Program-made: the position numbers and the translations under genes | NCBI GenBank assembly: GCA_018894105.1 | Contig: CM032129.1 | Coordinates: 26,491,468-26,555,467 of the forward strand | Direction of reading: 5' to 3' | Origin: Jacaranda mimosifolia | Lineage: Eukaryota; Streptophyta; Magnoliopsida; Lamiales; Bignoniaceae | DNA: 64,000 bases | Shown: positions 61,096 to 64,000 of the stretch, piece by piece | Numbering within the stretch: position 1 is the stretch's first letter | Layout of the letters: each line of letters opens with the position of its first letter | The notes under the pieces: model-generated | Seen by the model: the letters and a program-made list of their open reading frames with translations, nothing else | Told to the model about the DNA's origin: nothing | Database searches by the model: none

Positions 61096-63947
61096 ATGGC
61101 GAGAGCAATACTATGCCCTCACCTGATTCCTTCAATATCATCATCCCTCCCGCTCAAGTCTTCTCTCCTATTCCAATGGCCAAACCTTTCGAAAACCGCG
61201 CAGTCGATGTTCTCAATAAAGCGGCGGTTCTCAGCTGCAAAGATAAGCATGAGCTTGAGAGCTGGCATTGTCGGGCTCCCCAACGTCGGCAAGTCCACTC
61301 TCTTTAACGCCGTTGTATGCCTTTTTTGCCCCCCTTTCTTTTCCCTGAATGATTCAAGTAATTGAAACAATTCTCTTGTTCTATTTCTTGCTTCTTGTTG
61401 CGCAAGCTTCTGCGAGTAACTAGTGATTCAAGCTATTCTTTCTGAGACCTTTATCTGGATTACTTGTTTTGGATTTCCTCCGTTTGTTTAGTTCAATGTG
61501 AAATTCGTGTTTGTTGGAACCCACCGTGAATACGATGCGTTCCCATTCGGGAGTTGTGTTTTACTTTCCATTTTCCATTGAAGTACTTGATAAATACAAG
61601 TTGAATATTTGTGAAATTATGTGGACCTGATAGTTTAATCTTTATCTGGGAGAATGGTTCGTTATGGGATGCTAATAAACAGAATAATCCTCAGGTGGCC
61701 ACCAAAATTTCGTAATTAAGAAATGTTGACTAGTTTCTGGAATTGATGCCGAAAAGAGGCTGAATAATGCAATTTATTTTGCACTATTACCTTCAATTTG
61801 CCTCATCCTCTTCTCATTCTTGCTGTTTCTAGTCCTGCTATTATATATGTCTTCTATTAGTTTGGTTAAGGTCACCCTTCCCTTACTCTGGAGATATTTT
61901 ACACTGTTAAAGTTTTTATTACATGTTTGTCTGTTTGCGCTTTAAACACAAAGTTGAGAATTTCTAGTAAAAAGTGAAGAGCTGATGTCACTCAATTCGC
62001 ATACATACCTAAATGAATAGTTGGTTAAGCATTGTAAAGCTTCATACTGATTGAACTCTGATTGTATTATTTGTAGGTTGAGAATGGAAAAGCTCAGGCT
62101 GCGAATTTTCCCTTCTGTACTATAGAACCAAATGTAGGGATTGTTGCTGTTCCAGATCCACGTCTCAATGTGCTTTCAGAGCTCAGCAAATCTCAACGAG
62201 CAGTCCCAGCATCCATAGAGTTTGTTGATATTGCTGGCCTTGTAAAGGGAGCCAGTCAGGGGGAGGTGAAGCTTTTTAATCTGACTTATAGCTTACATTT
62301 TCCGGGGTTGATCAAGTTTTAGTTTTTGCCATTTTGGTTGATTCTTGTTTCAGTTGTTTGATTTGGTGATGCTTGCTATGTCTGAGTATCTGATTGCAGG
62401 GTTTGGGTAATAAATTCTTATCGCATATTCGTGAAGTGGACTCTATACTCCAGGTATCTATCTTTACATCCTTGATTTTTATCCATTAATTTCTTGAATT
62501 AGTAGGTGTAGTCAGCTGCCATTATATTTTTGTGAAGCAAAAGCACATTACGCCCTTTGCTTTTTTGTTTGATGCCTTTGTTATTTCCGTCCTAATTTAT
62601 TTGTGAATTTTTTTTTTTGGGTAGTCGTGTGTGTGTGTGCTAGAGAAAAAACTTGCTTGACGAGAAATCCAACCATACCTTCATGATAATTACAAGAAGT
62701 GATGATGCTAGATTTACATTTGTTCTCTCTTCCAATTTTTCATTTGAAAAGTGCTTTCTGTGATCTATGCTTGACTAATTTTTATGTTCCTTTCCAGGTT
62801 GTGCGTTGTTTTGAAGATAATGACATTATTCATGTGAATGGAAAAGTTGATCCAAAATCTGATATTGACGTCATCAACTTAGAGTTGGTCTTTTCAGATT
62901 TAGATCAGGTATGCCCGCAAGTAAATCTCCTGAAATTGCAATTGTCTCTACACATAATGCAGGGACCTGGGTCGCATTCCTGACCATTACAACATAGTCC
63001 GGTACTAGTCAGCTTACCCAAAATATAGAAGTACATGCGAACAGTGTAGGAGGTAGCCAAGTTCTATTAAACATTTACACTTGCCTCCCACAAATGAGGT
63101 GGTCTCCCTCAATCAAATATGCGATGTTATTGTTTTGAATTGATGGTCCATGACTCACTAAAGATGTTTGAAACCTCCAAAGTGGATAGCATTACAATGT
63201 AGCTCTAATCATCTATAGGAACCAGGTTGGATTCCTAGGCTTGGTAACATAAATAAGCACTAGCCGGTCTAGTTCAAAATGCTTAAGTACATGCTGACAA
63301 ATAGGATCTAACCAAGCGTTACAAACCATTCAACCTTTTCCCCACAACCAATGTGGATATGTATTTCGAAGATTGAGAGTAGAGTGTAACTAGCTGACTG
63401 GAGGCAGTCTGTTTATATCAATTCGTTCGAACAATCTTATCTCTTTTTATGCAAGGATGCTGGAACAAGAATTCAGTGAGCTATGTGCCACTTTCATTTT
63501 ATGAAGTGACATTGGCATAAATTGTATCTAACCACCCCTGCTCCTCTCTTCACAAACCACCTGCCAATGCATCCACTTTCTGAAGGCTATGCGTAAAATA
63601 TGCAAGTTTGCAGGAATGTTGCTTAAGAAAGTAGAACTTTAAGAAGACAGAGTGATTACTATTTAATACCCTCTCTGATCTGTTTGCTGGAGTTTTTGTG
63701 CCTTAAGAGGCTCTAGAGCCCTAGTTTCTTTTGATTTAAGATTGGAACTCATTTTGAATGTAAATTTTTGACTATGAATGTATTTTAACTTGAAGTTTCC
63801 TCCTATTGTGTTTTAGAAAAGAAAGCAATGCATTTTCATAGACAATGAGATTGAACTAAGTTGTGTCTTCTACAAGAGGTGCAGGTTGAGAAACGAATGG
63901 ATAAACTCAAGAAAGGCAAAGCGAAAGACCCACAGTCCAAAATGAAG
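61096..63947 (+). CDS. YchF/OLA1-family GTPase, probably chloroplast-targeted, 3'-partial
   Basis: Exons 61096-61314, 62077-62265, 62400-62453, 62798-62908, 63885-63947, all GT-AG and phase 0. They give 212 residues before the window ends, about half the usual length. YchF proteins are Obg-like nucleotide hydrolases that act at ribosomes. Residues 1-50 are Ser/Leu/basic-rich with few acidics, like a plastid transit peptide, which points to the organellar paralog (as Arabidopsis At1g56050) and away from cytosolic OLA1. The P-loop GLPNVGKS is at 60-67, the switch I region FCTIEPNVG at 86-94 and the G3 motif DIAG at 124-127. YchF replaces the usual G4 NKxD by NxxE, but that part lies outside. 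The ATG at 61096 is chosen because it opens the transit-peptide frame; an inner Met (M52) would give a form without it. Confidence 0.93.
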
Positions 63948-64000
63948 GTGCAATACTGCTGCTTCCAAAATTACCTTTATGATCAGCTATTATCATTTGT

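Noticed and set aside
1..64000. CRISPR arrays, bacterial-type operons, rRNA or organellar insertions
   Set aside because: No regularly spaced identical repeats with unique spacers, no clustered co-directional intronless genes and no recognisable rRNA or plastid/mitochondrial gene were seen. tRNA genes could not be excluded by eye.

Overview
This is nuclear DNA from a flowering plant, most likely a eudicot. The evidence is genes with plant-type GT-AG introns, strong AT-richness, long intergenic stretches and typical plant transposons. Species cannot be told from the sequence. Two host genes sit at the edges and about 50 kb of nested mobile DNA lies between them. No organelle DNA, rRNA, CRISPR or recognisable tRNA gene was seen.

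Left edge (1-10.8 kb): short tandem repeats, then a complete five-exon minus-strand gene for PAT1, the decapping activator of cytoplasmic mRNA decay (811 codons, all junctions in phase). One of its introns holds a fresh-looking 169-bp tandem duplication.

11-21.4 kb: two related Helitron-like elements. The second (14010-16130) has canonical ends (A|TC ... hairpin-CTAG|T), and a paralogous empty site lies at 16801-16830. Both copies carry the same exon-like gene fragments, including a shared premature stop. Around them are a LINE tail, a duplicated host segment, a 1.2-kb palindromic element with a GC-rich core and a third Helitron-type 3' end.

21.7-31.2 kb: a large palindromic complex. Inverted arms of about 1.5 and 1.85 kb carry repeated fragments that resemble the first exon of a 40S ribosomal protein S2 gene, two on the left arm and four on the right (Pack-MULE-like). 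A second inverted-repeat element and flanking 0.8-kb direct repeats are interleaved.

31.3-38.4 kb: a minus-oriented Ty3/Gypsy element of Tekay/Del type with a CAAAT target duplication, LTRs of 2.7-3.0 kb, a decayed iMet-type primer site and only a gag/protease remnant. Nearly all of pol is gone.

38.6-47.4 kb: a LINE tail, a 2.4-kb TIR element and two hairpin-forming inverted repeats in otherwise featureless AT-rich DNA.

47.4-58.5 kb: a Ty3/Gypsy element of the Tat type (dual RNase H, antisense accessory ORF after pol) inserted into an older TIR/MITE-like element. It is full length but broken by many stops and frameshifts.

Right edge (61.1-64 kb): the first five exons of a probably chloroplast-targeted YchF/OLA1-type GTPase, running off the window. 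The two host genes are unrelated in function and transcribed away from each other.
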